A stretch of DNA of 64,000 bases from Rapana venosa (lineage: Eukaryota > Mollusca > Gastropoda > Neogastropoda > Muricidae): contig CM054157.1 of NCBI GenBank assembly GCA_028751875.1, forward strand, positions 53,934,229 to 53,998,228, written 5' to 3'. This document shows, piece by piece, positions 33,640 through 45,576 of this stretch (positions within the stretch are counted from its first letter, which is position 1; each line of letters opens with the position of its first letter). The notes below the pieces were generated by a model. It searched no databases, was not told where the DNA came from, and saw nothing but the letters and a program-made list of their open reading frames with translations. Position numbers and translations under genes: made by a program.

Positions 33640-33966
33640 TTCGGTGGTCCCGGTTTCCCCTGGTCTCATGGTGACCTCAGATTCGGTTTGCCCCTACACT
33701 TCTGTCCCGTGGTGAGTTTGTGTCAAGCCTTGGGTTGGGAGGTTTGCGGGGGGCGGTCGTTGGAGGGACCTTGTGGTGGTTGCCACCTGGGGTGGGCAAC
33801 TCACTCAGTCTGGCTCCGCGACTGAGCTAATACTGTCGTTAGTAGGGGCTTAGTAGGTGGTGTCCTGCGTATGTTAGCTCAGAACAGGCACCACTGAACC
33901 CCCACCAAAGTGACCCCAGCAGTGCAGGGCCCCTTGGCTGGGGCCCCCCAGCGGCCCGATAGTGAG
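33640..33966 (+). mobile_element. GC-rich repeat, probably LINE 5' untranslated region
   Basis: Locally GC-rich block containing GGTGGTTGCCACCTGGGG, CGCGACTGAGCTAATACTG and CAGGCACCACTGAACCCCC. It has no frame and contrasts sharply in composition with the AT-rich Polinton around it. I recall similar sequence at the 5' ends of RTE-type elements in marine invertebrates. The assignment is weak. Confidence 0.35.
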
Positions 33967-33999
33967 GTAGATATAAATATTTATTTACAACAAAGAAAT

Positions 34000-34470
34000 A
34001 TGAGTACAGAAAAGCTGCAGTAAATTGGTTACCATGCGCCTTTATTCAGTTTAGTGTGGGCTTACTATGTTAGGAAAAAGAGCCTTAAATTTAAAAATGA
34101 ACCCCTTGGTTTAGGAAAACACTCTTTGAAGCCAGCGCCAAAGCAGTTGCTTTTGAAACGCTCCATTGCACAAAGACTTCCGGGTTAAGCAGGGAATTAT
34201 TCCAGAAAAATAGTCCTTTATAAAAAAAAAAAGGTTCTTTAGTGAATGGTTGGTGGTGTGTGAAAATGCACTTGCTTTTAAGGAGCAACTATTTTTTCTA
34301 ACTTTGCGCAAGAAAGGAAGGGCATGATAAAGCAATAGAACAAACTGACAGAGCACGGCGAATCCCAAAGAAAAGAATTGCTCATTTAAACTTTATTAAC
34401 GAAAAAACTTCTGAACAAGGACATGCGAAAAAACTTTTTCTGTTTGACACAATAAAAGAGTACACTTTGG
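34000..34470 (+). pseudogene. Polinton genes C and D, degraded copy
   Basis: ATG 34000 begins MSTEKLQ and aligns with gene C of copy 1 (6454-6684), but stops appear at once. About 34230-34470 aligns with gene D (6690-6960). Neither is readable. Confidence 0.65.
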
Positions 34471-34639
34471 ACAGTCAAACTTTTCAACAAATTCCAACCG
34501 CAGCTTCGGATTTTTTCAACCACTGAAACCCCGAAGACAGGCAGTTTGTTTTTTTGTGGGGGGCATGACAATTGTAAATTTTTTAGCACAAAAGGGTTTG
34601 GTTATAAACAAAAAATTTTTTTAAATTTATTACATTAGA

Positions 34640-35575
34640 ACAATGGATGCCAAACCTCAAGCCCTACTACACACCAAAAGGGTACTGAAAGGCAGGCCTA
34701 TTTAAGGTTTTGCGCAGGAGAAATTTCCCAAAGTACAAAAAAAAGGGGGCGTCTAAAAAATCAATATGGCAGATCTTTTTTCCCTTACCAAGACACATTA
34801 AAAAGCCCCCTCCTTCCAACATAAAGCCAAATGTACCCATCAAATAGCCCTTTTTTCCCCTGACCAATCAGAAGAAAGAGGTATAAGTATGCTCTTATTG
34901 GGAAGGACGTGTTTATGTATAAGATGCGACCCCCTTATGAAAAGAGTGAGGCAATTGCAATTCCTATCAGGAAATCTATAGTCGGGGCCCGGTTAAATAC
35001 CCCAATTTATCAGTGTGATGAGGGTTTAAAAGTTTAAAGAAGCAAAAATCAGCTTTACTAAAATGAAGTGCAAAAAAAAGAGGTAAAACCAGGAAACCAC
35101 AGATCTCAGCATGGGAAGTTTTAACAAACTTTTGCAGAAAGACTGTTTGATTCATACCCCCAAGAAATCATGATCCCCGGCAACAAAATACAGAGTGGGT
35201 AAGAAAACTGCCTGTGTTTTTTAGAGCAATGAAAATCTGAGATAACTAAAACCACAGGGGTTAAAAAACCGTGGACCCCCCTCAAACGCAAAAAAAATAC
35301 GCAGCACATCCAAAAAAGCAACCAAGAACCACTAATACCCCTTTGGGGGGAAAATTAAACCCGTATGCTCTTGGGAAGTGGGGTCCGCAACGATGCAAGC
35401 GGCAACGATCCCATCTCGAGATAACATTATGAAATAAAAGAGTTGTGGGGTTGGGTGTCCATTTATTTTTTTTCATTGCCTGCAACACGCAAGCTTTTGT
35501 TAGAGAGGAACTGCGTAGTGCCACCTAATACTGTCCCGCTTCGTAAGGAAGGTATATTTCATAAATAAGTGACAG
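34640..35575 (+). pseudogene. Polinton integrase, degraded copy
   Basis: Aligns along its length with 7644-8627. A short N-terminal piece (about 34650-34690) and the end region (CCACCTAATACTGTCCC, about 35520) are clear. Many single-base indels, often in homopolymers, prevent any reading of the catalytic core. Confidence 0.65.
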
Positions 35576-36060
35576 CATTTTTTCTTCTATTTGATTTTTG
35601 TTACACAATTTAGGGGAAAACATTTTGATAATTAAAGGGGGTTTGGGCACTTCTACATCTAAAACCCCTAGAATATATTTCCCCTTTTTTTTGTCCCATA
35701 ATCAATTTTTTTTTTTCCCAGCTCCCCAAAATTGTCTATTATCCCAAAGGCTATAAAAGCAAAACCCCGAGGCATTTACCACCCCCGGTTTAATAAAAGG
35801 TAAACAACCCATTGGGTCTCAGTAAAAATTTTTAACCCCTATATTGTGAAAAAAATTAATTTAATTAATTAATTAATTTTTTTCGTGACCATGATATGAG
35901 TGCCTGGGAAAAAATACTCGTTTTGTATCCGCGCAATCAATTTTTTTTTTAAAACCACGTTGTTTTAAATTTGGTGCGGGGTTGGAGAGCTTTGGGTTTT
36001 CATATAAAATACCCCTCCCTTCAAAAGAGCCTCTTTTTATTTACTGACTGTCTTATTTTG
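35571..36060 (-). pseudogene. Polinton gene E and PolB C terminus, degraded copy
   Basis: 35571-35790 aligns with gene E of copy 1 (8615-8842). An AATT-rich spacer (about 35860-35878) matches 8929-8947, and 35879-36060 matches the last part of PolB (8945-9140). The rest of the polymerase is missing, replaced by the LINE starting at about 36085. Confidence 0.6.
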
Positions 36061-36084
36061 CCCATTTGTTTGAAAACACCTGAA

Positions 36085-38095
36085 TTTAGGTCCGATTGAA
36101 AAATAAAAAAAGGCAAAGAACACCAGACTCAAGTTAACCTGGACAGATAAAGGACCCCACCACGCTGACCCTTCCAAGCGACAATGGGAGGAAATTCGCC
36201 CCACTGCTGGCACTTAAGAAGAGCTGAAACAATGACCATCTTTTTTAAAAGCAGGAAAACTGAACAGCAAGCAAAACCCCTTGGCAAACATCGCCGAAAA
36301 GCAAACCAGGGGGCACAGATAAATTTTGAAATGTGTGATAAAAGACGAGATCTGAAGAAAAGCAAGAACACTACAGGAGCAGTTGAGTACAGAGAAGTAA
36401 ACAAAAAGATCAGGAGAGACATGAGAAAGACCAAGGAGGATTGAATAGAGAAACAATGTACAGAAATCGAAGAGAGCCTGACAAAGAATTATAGCAGAAG
36501 AGCATACCAAGATTGTGAAAGAGCTCACCAAACAGAAACAGGCAAGAGTCAGTAACATCCAGGACAAAGGAGGGAATTGCCTAACAGAACAGAGGTAAAT
36601 CGTTGGCAGATGGACGGAATACTGTTCCAAACTCTACAATCATTAGACGCTAGGGGATCCCAGCGTACTTGCAAGCCAGATCTCATCGAATATATAGACA
36701 ACTTCCGAATTCTACGTGAGGAAGTAGAAGTAGTAATTAGATCGCTGAAGAAAGGAAAATCAGCAGGAATTGACAACATCCCAGCAGAGGTGATCCAACA
36801 CGGGGGAGAAGCAGTGACAGAGATCCTTACAAGTATCTGCAACAAGATCTGGCAGACCGGAGAGTGGCCTACACCATGGACCCAATCACTCATCATCACT
36901 CTCCCCAAGAGAGGAAAATCAGCCTACAGGACAATCAGCCTCATAAGTCATGCCAGTAAAGTCATGCTGAAAGTGATCTTGAACAGGCTGAAGCCACAGG
37001 CACAAGAGACCATCGCCGAAGAGCAGGCCGGTTTCTGCCTAAATAGAAGCACCACAGAACAGATATTCAACCTGAGGGTTCTGTGTGAGAAATACAGCCA
37101 GCATCAACAAGACATCTTCCACGTCTTAATTAATTTTAAGAACAATTACCAACCTCAGGTTTGCCGATGACATTGACGGTCTGGCAGGAAATGAAGAGGA
37201 ACTGGCCAACCTAGTGAAGCAACTGGACGAAATATCCTCACATACGGTATGGAAATCAGCGCCGAGAAAACCAAGCTCATGTCAAACAGTGCCCAGCCAA
37301 TCACCACCAAGATCACTCTCAGCGGAAAAGAACTGGAGACTGTTGACCATGTCAAGTACCTTGGAGCCATCATAAGTGAGGAGGGATCGAAGACCGAAAT
37401 CCTAGCAAGAGCGGCACAAACAGCAGCAGCAATGGCAAGACTGAAGACCATTTTGGAGAGACAGAAACATCCCTCTTGGAACCAAGGTAAGTTACTAAAC
37501 GCGCTAGTCACCTCAATCATGCTTTACGCATGTGTGGCATGGGGCACAACAAAGACCTACAAAGGAGGATCCAAGCAGTTTTGAAATGAGATGCCTCAGA
37601 AGGCTCCTTGGCATCTCATACAAGGACCATATCACCAACAATGAAGTCTGCAGAAAGATCACTCAACAAGTGCGGGACTATGAAGACCTACTGACGAAAA
37701 AGAGGAAACTCAGATGGTATGGGCACGTAACACGCCCAGAAGGACATGCAAAGACCATCCTGCAAGGAACAGTCCAGGGGAAGGGAAGACTGGGCAGACA
37801 GAGGAGAAAGTGGGCCGATGACATCCGTGATTGGACAGGGAAGAACTTCAGTGTCACCCAGGCACTCGCCCACGACCGCGCTAAGTGTAGCCAGCTCGTC
37901 CATCGTTCGTCCACCATGCAGCACCCCTACGTCCTGGCGGGTTACGGAACCAGTGAACAGTGAACATGGTGGGACCTAAACTATGTAAGGGCCACATCAA
38001 ACCTTCCCTCTTAATGAGGGCTGGTGGGGGACCCACCCCTTGTCCTTTGGTGTGCCTTTTTTTCCTCCTTCAATCAACCATGTGAAACTGCTCCA
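36085..38095 (+). pseudogene. RTE-like LINE, copy 1 (endonuclease end and reverse transcriptase)
   Basis: 5'-truncated: reading begins at the end of the endonuclease domain. The reverse transcriptase shows KSAGIDNIPAEVIQHGGEA (36760-36820), RTISLISHASKVMLKVILNR (36930-37000), EEQAGFCLNRSTTEQIFNLR, then a deletion of about 285 bp at about 37140 that removes the first catalytic block and the QG block, then LRFADDIDGLAG (37160-37185, catalytic Asp pair present) and MEISAEKTKLM. The C-terminal part ends with RRLLGISYKDHITN, WYGHVTRPEGHAKTILQGTV and GRQRRKWADDI. The protein would copy RNA at nicked DNA. The paralogue at 51700-55490 keeps the deleted part. Confidence 0.85.
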
Positions 38096-40446
38096 ACACA
38101 CTTTCAACAATGCGACCAACAACCAGATCTGTAAGCGCAAGACACTCACTAGCATTAGAAAATATTCAGTTCACTAAAGACAGTCGTCAGGTAAAATACA
38201 TTACAGCTTACAACCATCTACCAACATGAAGAACTGTACTACACAATAGATATATTGATACACTCAAGTCAGACACTGCAACAACCATATGGCAAGACTT
38301 AACACAATCAAAGGAAATCATACCAAATCTTGACACATATTCAACCACACTTCCACCACAACTCTTCAAGACATTTCTACAGCTCTTCTTTGACAAGGCA
38401 TAGCTCTTGGCAATCACAGTGTACCACACTGAGTGCTTGCCAGTACACAACACGTTGCCTGTCACTGCCATCCCCCTAAATGCAGACAGTCCTTTTACCA
38501 TGTTGCCAGGAGACAAACAGTCATCTGCGCCATCTCCTGGCCCTAACCTCCCTTCCTCCTCAACTCCAAACCTGCACTCTCAGTGTTCAGATGACACCAT
38601 TTTTACTGAACCATCTCCACAGCAACCCAAGTTCACTTCTGTTCCTCCAGCTGACTCAATGAATATAGACCATTCCCCCTCCCCCCTCCCCCCCCCCCCC
38701 CCCCCCCTGACGATGACATCATTCCTCCAACAAACCCCTTTGATCCCATCTCCTTCCCTCTATTCTACCACCCCTCTCCACCCAGACCCAAGCTACCCCC
38801 CCTCCCCCGACCCTAGCCTTTCTATTCCACATCTGAACACCTCCCTCTGCCTTAACAACCATGTCCAACAATACACCACCTGCAAAATCTTCCGTTAGTC
38901 TCACCAGCTTGGCTCAGTATCTGCTATCACCATCTCCACTGCAAACTGTCCACAGCCATCTCCACTATCAATGCCCTCAAAGCACAAGTTGACACATTAC
39001 GGACATAGAACAAACACTTGCATAAATAGATAGAGAAAACAGCCACGCCAGCAAGGACAGCCAGTCCATACAAAAAACCATATAAAAAGCCACAGAAAAG
39101 CACTGAATCCACCATTGCTGACCTTACTCAGCAAACACCCAATAAAAGACAACGGTGACAAACAAGCCAAAAGCCTGTCTGCTTTCAACGATTGCCAAAA
39201 CCACATGAAAAAAGAAATCAATATATTAAAGAAAGCTTTACCATCAACTGATACCTCATACTTGCCATCCCATTCCAAGAATCATTTATTCACCTCCATT
39301 CCAAAGATTTCCACCAGCAACCTAACAGCAACCACCAGAACACCTCTAAGTGACTCCCTCTCTGACATATCCGACACCCAAATAGAAGAAGAAATCTTCC
39401 CAATCCCCACTGATAATAGATTTTCACTCCTCGACCCTGACTAAAACCCTAACTCCAAACCACCCCCTCCTCCCTCCCCTCTTTCATTTCCAAAATGCAA
39501 ACTGATAAGGAATTCAGTTCCCGAGGATATCAACTCCACCCTCCCCCTCCCCGTCTCCCCATCCCCATTTTCCCAACTCTCTTAGACGCACTATTAAAAA
39601 GACTGTTCCTACTGCCAGCCAGGAGTTACTGATCGGTAACTCGGTCTTAAGTGCAGTGGGAGACAGAAGTTCCCCCCCCAACTGACAAGCTAAAAACTTG
39701 TCGGTACCAGGTCTGACTGTCCAACACCTCTTTAAATGGCTGTCAACACCTCCCTTCTCCACACGTCAAACATGTCATTTTCCCATGTTGGCATCAACAG
39801 CTGCCTACAAAGTGGCCTAGTTGATTGCACGACATGGCAACGTGGGGTCAGAGGACTACACAAGGATTTCCCCTTGCCATAAAAAAGCCTCTGCAATCAT
39901 CCCTCCTTAATGGCCGACACCATACCACAAGTCTGTGAGGAGTCCAACGCCAAACCTCTCCAAGGTCTGTGCTCAAGAGGGGATGATTTACATAGATCCC
40001 ACCTCCTCTTTTCAGACTGGGAGCGGGGCACCAGGAAAGCAATCTATAAATACATGGACCCTTTCCACCCAAGTGCCCGTGGCATAGCAGCCATGACGTA
40101 CAACCTGCACCATCTGTCAAAACTTCTGCCCCGCACTTCAACCAACTATGGCCAGATGCAAAGGGCTCCGCCAACAAAGCCACCTCCACCAACAGTGGAA
40201 GTGCAATCTGCCATCAACAGTCATCGCGGCAATGGCAAAATGCTTCTCCCCACACCAGGAGCAAGTCCACCTGCCTTTGGACAGAGAGGCAACAAGTTCA
40301 CTCAAGGGGACTTAGAGGAGGACTTTCCCCCTCTTACTACAGCCAAAACTTAAACTGCCTGGGGCCTCCCCTGCACCACTCATTCACAGGACACCCAAAA
40401 GCTGCTGGAGGTCCTGCTGAATACCATCCAACAAGCCCTTCACTGA
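38096..40446 (+). pseudogene. Orphan LINE ORF1 with SGNH-esterase-like domain, copy 1
   Basis: ATG at about 38109 begins MRPTTRSVSARHS as in the second copy. Then follow a Pro/Ser-rich region (38407-38898, with a poly-C run at about 38690-38708), a helical part (about 38950-39240) and, after several breaks, a domain with LIGNSVLSAVG (about 39620-39655, first SGNH block with Asn in place of Ser), VGINSCLQSG (about 39790) and DPFHPSARGIAAM (about 40060-40095, block with the catalytic Asp/His). A C-terminal tail (QRGNKFTQGDLEEDFPPL) ends at about 40352 or, after a break, 40446. Esterase domains of this kind occur in ORF1 of CR1-group LINEs and may aid RNP assembly or membrane contact. No reverse transcriptase follows on this strand. 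Confidence 0.65.
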
Positions 40447-40496
40447 CGCAACTTCCCTGATTCATTTATAGAGAAAGGGAAGGCCAAAGAATGAGA

Positions 40497-40740
40497 GAAG
40501 TGTGTTTGTGTGTTGTGTGTGTGTGTGTGTGGTTTTGTGTGTGTGTGGTGTTGTGTGTGTGTGTGGTTTTGTGTGTGTGTGTGTGTGAGTGTGTGTGTGT
40601 GTGTACGAATGCGCGTATGCGTTATGTTTTTGTGTGTGAACGTGTTTTGGGACTATTGTGTGTGTATGCATGTGTGTAAGTGTGTATGTGAGAGTGTATG
40701 TAATGTGTATATGTGCATGTGTGGGGGCGAGTGTGTTTGT
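40497..40740. repeat. (TG)n microsatellite
   Basis: Interrupted TG tract between the ORF1 and the minus-strand LINE. The counterpart at 61205-61340 is shorter. Confidence 0.9.
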
Positions 40741-41030
40741 GAGGGGGTTTTAATTGTTATTCTTAAACCTTGATTTTTGGTTGTTGGTTTTAATGTTGTT
40801 GCTTTTGTTTGTTGTTTTTTGTGGGCACAGAGATGGCTGGTTAAGCCAATTCGTGATAGGCACATGCGGGTGCAGTGGGAGCAAGGAAACTGTCGGTGGG
40901 GGTGGTCAGGGTTGGTGGTTGATGCCTTTCTTCTAGCTCATGCTGCAGTCACATCAGCTCGCCACTTCTTCTCAAAGTTGTCATGCTCCCAGATCGTGAG
41001 GGCGCACCAGCCTGGTCTGTCCATAGCATA

Positions 41031-43717
41031 AGTTTATCCTGGGTGATTTCAATAACTGTTCCCTTACTAAACTACTGAAGAACTAAGAACAGTATGTGAC
41101 CTGCCCTACACGAGGAAACAAGACCCTAGACTTGTGCTATGGGACTGTAGCAGGCGCCAATAGATCGTTGACTTTGCCTCCCCTGGATCATCTGACCACA
41201 ACTGCGTTCTTTATGCACCCATGTACCCGTCTGTTTCATTTCCTTCAGCCCAAAAGTCAGGACCACAAAAAAATGGACTGCTGAAAGGTATAGCTAGTCT
41301 GCAAGCTGCTTTGATTGCACTGGGCTGCATATGGTTTTATGTGTGTTCAGATCTGAATGAGCTCACTGAGTTATTTGTTCTTATATTTCTTTTTGGTGTT
41401 AGTTGTGTCATTCCAACTAAGGAGATAACCATTTCCCCCAAATAACAAGCCTTGGGTACAAAAGATCTGAAAACGTGTTTTTAAACAAAAAAAAGTAGTA
41501 TTTTACACAGACACAGAACAACAAAAGAAGGAAGTAAAAAAAGGGAAGTCAAAGCGGGCAGTTGCATAGGCCAGACGTAATATATAAAAATAAGATAGAA
41601 GACAAGTTTGCAGGGAACATATTCGTGCTGCATGGCAGGGTATCAAACATATGTCTGGCAGTAAATATGGCAGGTGCCCAACATAGGTCAAAGATCAGTT
41701 GCAGGGATAAGTGATAACAACTTACCAGACCACTTAAACGCATTTTTACTTGCTTTGAAAAGCATGATTTCTCAGATGAAAAAAAATGATCTGAAGCAAA
41801 CCCTATTTTTTCTGAGGATAGGCATCATTGTTGATGAAGAAATTATCGTAAGAAACTTAAAGGCAAAAAATATGAAACAAATCTCCTTGGACCAGAGGTA
41901 TATGTGGAAAAACCCTGAAATTCTGTGCTACTGAGCTTGCAAGTGTCCTTCAACACCTGTTCCAGGCCTCACTGGATACTTGTCAGATTCAAGTTATTTG
42001 GAAAACTTCCAATGTAATACCTCTTCCAAAGAAACCCAATCCTTCTCGGCCTAACGATTTTAGACCTGTGACCTTTCTCTTGTGATGAAAACGCTAGAAA
42101 AGATCGTAAAATCTCTCATTCTTTCTGCTTAAAGAGAAGCCCTTGACCCACGCAATTTTGCATACAGGTCTCAAAGGGGGTGTCGAAGATGCCAAACTAT
42201 TCATTTTGAACAAGTTGTATACCCACTTGGAAACACCTGACCTCATGCCAGATATTGTTTGCTGATTTAGTTCAGCTTTAAATAAAAAGGGCAGTCCCCA
42301 CGTTCGGGTTAACAAAATAATTTCAAAATTTGACGTAGACAGTCAACTTGTTCGTTGGCTGATTGAATTTTTAACTAAACAGACCACAGCGTGTTTGGGC
42401 CAACAAAATATCATTCTTCGGTTAGATTTACCTGCACTGTTCTCTAAAGGGTTTTGCGCCCTCTCACCACTTTAGTGCATTCTATACACAGACGATTGGC
42501 AGAAGCAACTATGGAAATTCCTTTCTGGCAAAGTTCGCAGATGATATGGCTCTGTTATCTCTCTTATCCGATCAGTCTTAGACCACGGGCCAGCCCCTCA
42601 CTGAGTTTGTACACTGGTTTGACGAGGGCCCATCTGGAGCTAAATGTTTCTAAACTTAAGACCTGCCTATCGACTTCAGAAGATCAGGGGAACTCCTAAG
42701 AATATTATTATCAATAATCAAGAAGTTGAAAACGTTTTGAACTATAAGTGCTGGGAACTGTTTTTGACCACAAGTTAAACTTGGACGTTAAACACTGACG
42801 CTATTGTCAAAAAGGGACAACAACGTCTGTATTTCTGAGGAAACTGAACTCATTTTTTTTCAGACAAAAAGATTCTTTCCTTGTTTTTACAAGTCTTACA
42901 TACAGATTTTTCTAAGTTTTGTTTTCATTTTGTTAGTACAATAACCTTAGTGTTAAAAACAAGAATGGCCTGCAGAGAATTGTAAGAATCTGTTCAAAAT
43001 AATATGAAAGAATAAAGAGATCTCATGTTGTTTTTGCAATCAGCAGCTTGTCGCAAAGCCACAGCCATTTTGGCTGATTCTTCCCATGCTTTGTTTCCAG
43101 AATTTCAAATGTTGCCTTCGGAACGCCGTTTTCAGTGTCCCTCCAGCAAAACTAACAGAAAAGAAATTCTTTTGTGCCAGTAAGCATTCGAATTCGAATT
43201 CACAATGATGTTGACTTCCTAGTTTTACATTTCTCTTATTTACTTGCCTGATTGTCATTGTACGAGTGTAGTCAATACATAATTATGTGTGGGGTGTGTG
43301 TGGTGGGTGCGTCGGTGTGTGAAAATAAGTCTGTCTTCTAGTCAACGGTTTTAAAACATTGATTTCATATATTGGTGATGGTGTGGGTGTGCGTGTGCGT
43401 GTTCGCACAACAACCCTACGGGGCGTGTGACGTGCTGCGTATATGCTGCGTAAAAAAAAAGATTTATGTCTTCTAGTCAATGGGTTTTAATTGTGTTCAC
43501 AAATTGATGGTGTGCGTGCGTGCGGGTGATTGCGTGTGTGTGCGCATGCGCGCGGTGTGTGTTGGTGTGTGGTGTTTTTTTGACATTTTATTTGAAAACC
43601 AATATGAAAGATAGCTTTTGTGTATTTGATATATTTGATGTGTATCAATCTGCCTGTCAGTATTGTAATTGCCCTTCATGGGATGATTAAAGTGTTTTTG
43701 ACTTGACTTGACTTGAC
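41031..43717 (+). mobile_element. Rex1-like LINE inserted in the minus-strand LINE
   Basis: Begins inside the endonuclease domain, where a broken frame gives the I-L-G-D-F catalytic block of AP endonucleases, so it is 5'-truncated. Then YVTCPTRGNKTLDLCYGTV and LPPLDHL (41090-41200), VCSYISF and NKPWV-like pieces (about 41370-41460), later RT blocks with NDFRPVT (about 42052), a damaged core, LELNVSKLKT (about 42635), FLRKLNSF (about 42830) and LSVKNKNGLQRIV (about 42945). The 3' end is a GACTT tandem (43698-43717) before the host sequence resumes. These are the marks of the Rex1/Babar group of CR1-type LINEs. Comparison with the uninterrupted site at 61628-61631 shows at most a 2-bp target duplication (TA). 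Confidence 0.75.
43290..43570. repeat. Two diverged TG-rich blocks in the Rex1-like 3' region
   Basis: About 43290-43420 and 43440-43570 each contain GTGTGTG-rich sequence followed by a segment with TTTATGTCTTCTAGTCAA. This looks like a partial tandem duplication of the 3' untranslated region. Confidence 0.5.
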
Positions 43718-45576
43718 TACAGCTCCAGCTGTTTGGGAGGGATGTCAGCGTGTTTGATGTTGGACTTCATGCAGTCCTTGAATCTTTTGCGTGGTCTGCC
43801 CTTGTTCTGCTGTCCCAAGGTCAGTTCGCCATAATGAGCTGCTTAGGCAGCCTTTGGTCGTCCACACAGATCACGTGACCAACCCATCGAAGCTGGGCTT
43901 TCAGTATCATGGCCTCGATGCTGGTCATACCAGCTCTGTCCACGACCTCGAGGTTTGTGATCCAGTCTTGCCAGTGGATGTTCATAATTGACCGCAGGCT
44001 TCTCATGTGGAACTTCTCCAGCTGCTTCCAGTGTCTTTTGTACACGTCCATGTCTCGCATCCATAGAGTAGGCTGGGAGGACGATGGCTCTGTACACCTT
44101 GAGCTTTGTGGAAAGCTGGATTTTTGTGCTGGATAAAGACGCGAGCTCGGGGGGCGACGAAGAACTTGTTTGGCCTTGCAGATCCTAGCGTTGATCTCTT
44201 TATCCAGGGGTCATCATTGCTGATGGTACTGCCGAGGTTCCCTTTGAAATCATCCACTATCTTAGCTGGTGCCTCAATGGAGATAGAGGGGGAGGGGCGG
44301 CTGAAGCGGGGCGCTGGCTGAATAGTACCTCTGTTTTGCCGGGGCTGATAGTGAGGCCAAAAAAGGGCAAGAGGCTTCTGCGAACTTATCTGTGATGAGC
44401 TGTAGGTCAGACTCTTTGTGTGCCATGAGAGCAGTCATCAGCAAAAAGTGCTTCCAGGATGATCTTCACCACAACCTTGGTCCTGGCATTCAGCCAGCGG
44501 AGGTCGAACAGTGAGCCGCCAAGTCTGTATTGCAGGTATACCCCAAGGTCTAGGTCCTTGATAGCGTGGTTGAGGATGCAGGTGAAAAAGAAGTTGAAAA
44601 GGACTGGGGCCATCACGCATCCCTGTTTGACGCTGTTACCGATGTTGAATGGCTCTGATACTTCTCCACCAAAGAGAACCTGCTCAGTCATGTTGTCATG
44701 GAACTGGCGTATGAGGTTGACGAACTTGTCTGGGCAAACCGAGTTTGATTTGGATGATCCAGAGGGCCTCCCTGTTCACTGTGTCGAAAGCCTTGGTAAG
44801 GTCAATGAAGACCATATACAAGTCCATGTTTTGCTATAGACATTTCTCTTGCACTTGCTGGACGGAGAAGATAATGTCTACAGTGCTGCAGTTTTGGCGA
44901 AATCCACACTGTGTTTCCGGCAGGTTTCCTTCGGAAATGTTCTCCATTAAGTGATTTTAAGGGATCCGAGCAATATTTTCCCAGCAATAGAAAGGAGGGA
45001 GATGCCCCAGTAATTGCCGCAGTCACCCTTCTCCTTGTTCTTAAATAGGAGACGATAGTGGCATCCCTGAAATCTTTTGGGCAGGTTCTTCTTCTTACAA
45101 AATGCTGGTGAGGAGGAATGGAAAGGGTGCAAGGGCCCAGGTCCGCCCCATTTGAACATCTCCCGCTGGGATTCCATCCATTCCGGGTGCTTTGCCTGGG
45201 CTGGTCTGTCTTATTGCTGCCTTCAATACTTCATCCATAATGGGGGGGGGGGGGGGGGGAGGGGAGGTCGAGGGAGTGGACAATGGGCTTTTGTGGGATC
45301 AGGTCAAGGGCGTGGGGTCTACACTGGAGGGCCTGTTTTAGCAGGTTGCTGAAGTGCTCTCTCCATGGTTCATTGATCTGCTCTTCTCCTTCAGCAGGGC
45401 TGAACGTCTGCTGACAGGAGTGGGGTAGTACATGGCTTGGGAAAGGGCCATAGACTTCTTTGATGGCACTGAAACACATTTGGGGTTCTGCATGTCATTT
45501 ATACCCTCCAAATGGATCGACCCCTTTCCAGCCTCACCCCCGATCCCATTTTTCCCGGCCTCCTCCTTTTTTTTTA

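Larger units (their letters stand above)
32689..36060. mobile_element. Polinton/Maverick element, copy 2 (truncated)
   Basis: Same orientation as copy 1. Order: palindrome, tandem array, foreign repeats (33250-33965), genes C and D, integrase, gene E and the last part of PolB, where a LINE block cuts it off at about 36060. The family-2 SINE found in copy 1 at about 6980-7490 is absent. Decay is heavier than in copy 1. Confidence 0.8.
40870..45576 (-). pseudogene. Minus-strand LINE, copy 1, split by a Rex1-like insertion
   Basis: The 3' end lies at about 40870-41030. The body resumes at 43718 and runs to the gap. Minus-strand motifs, from 45479 down: IRQTSPGKAPGMDGIPAGD (about 45200), GNYWGISLLSIAGKIL (about 44990), SVKQGCVMAPVLFNFFFTCIL (about 44600), the LFADD catalytic block (about 44430) and the C-terminal RHWKQLEKFHMRSLRSIMNIHWQD and AQLRWVGHVI (43880-44040). 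It is broken by frameshifts. It is the same family as 61530-63480 and RTE-like in layout, although the clade is uncertain. The interrupting element occupies 41031-43717. Confidence 0.8.
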
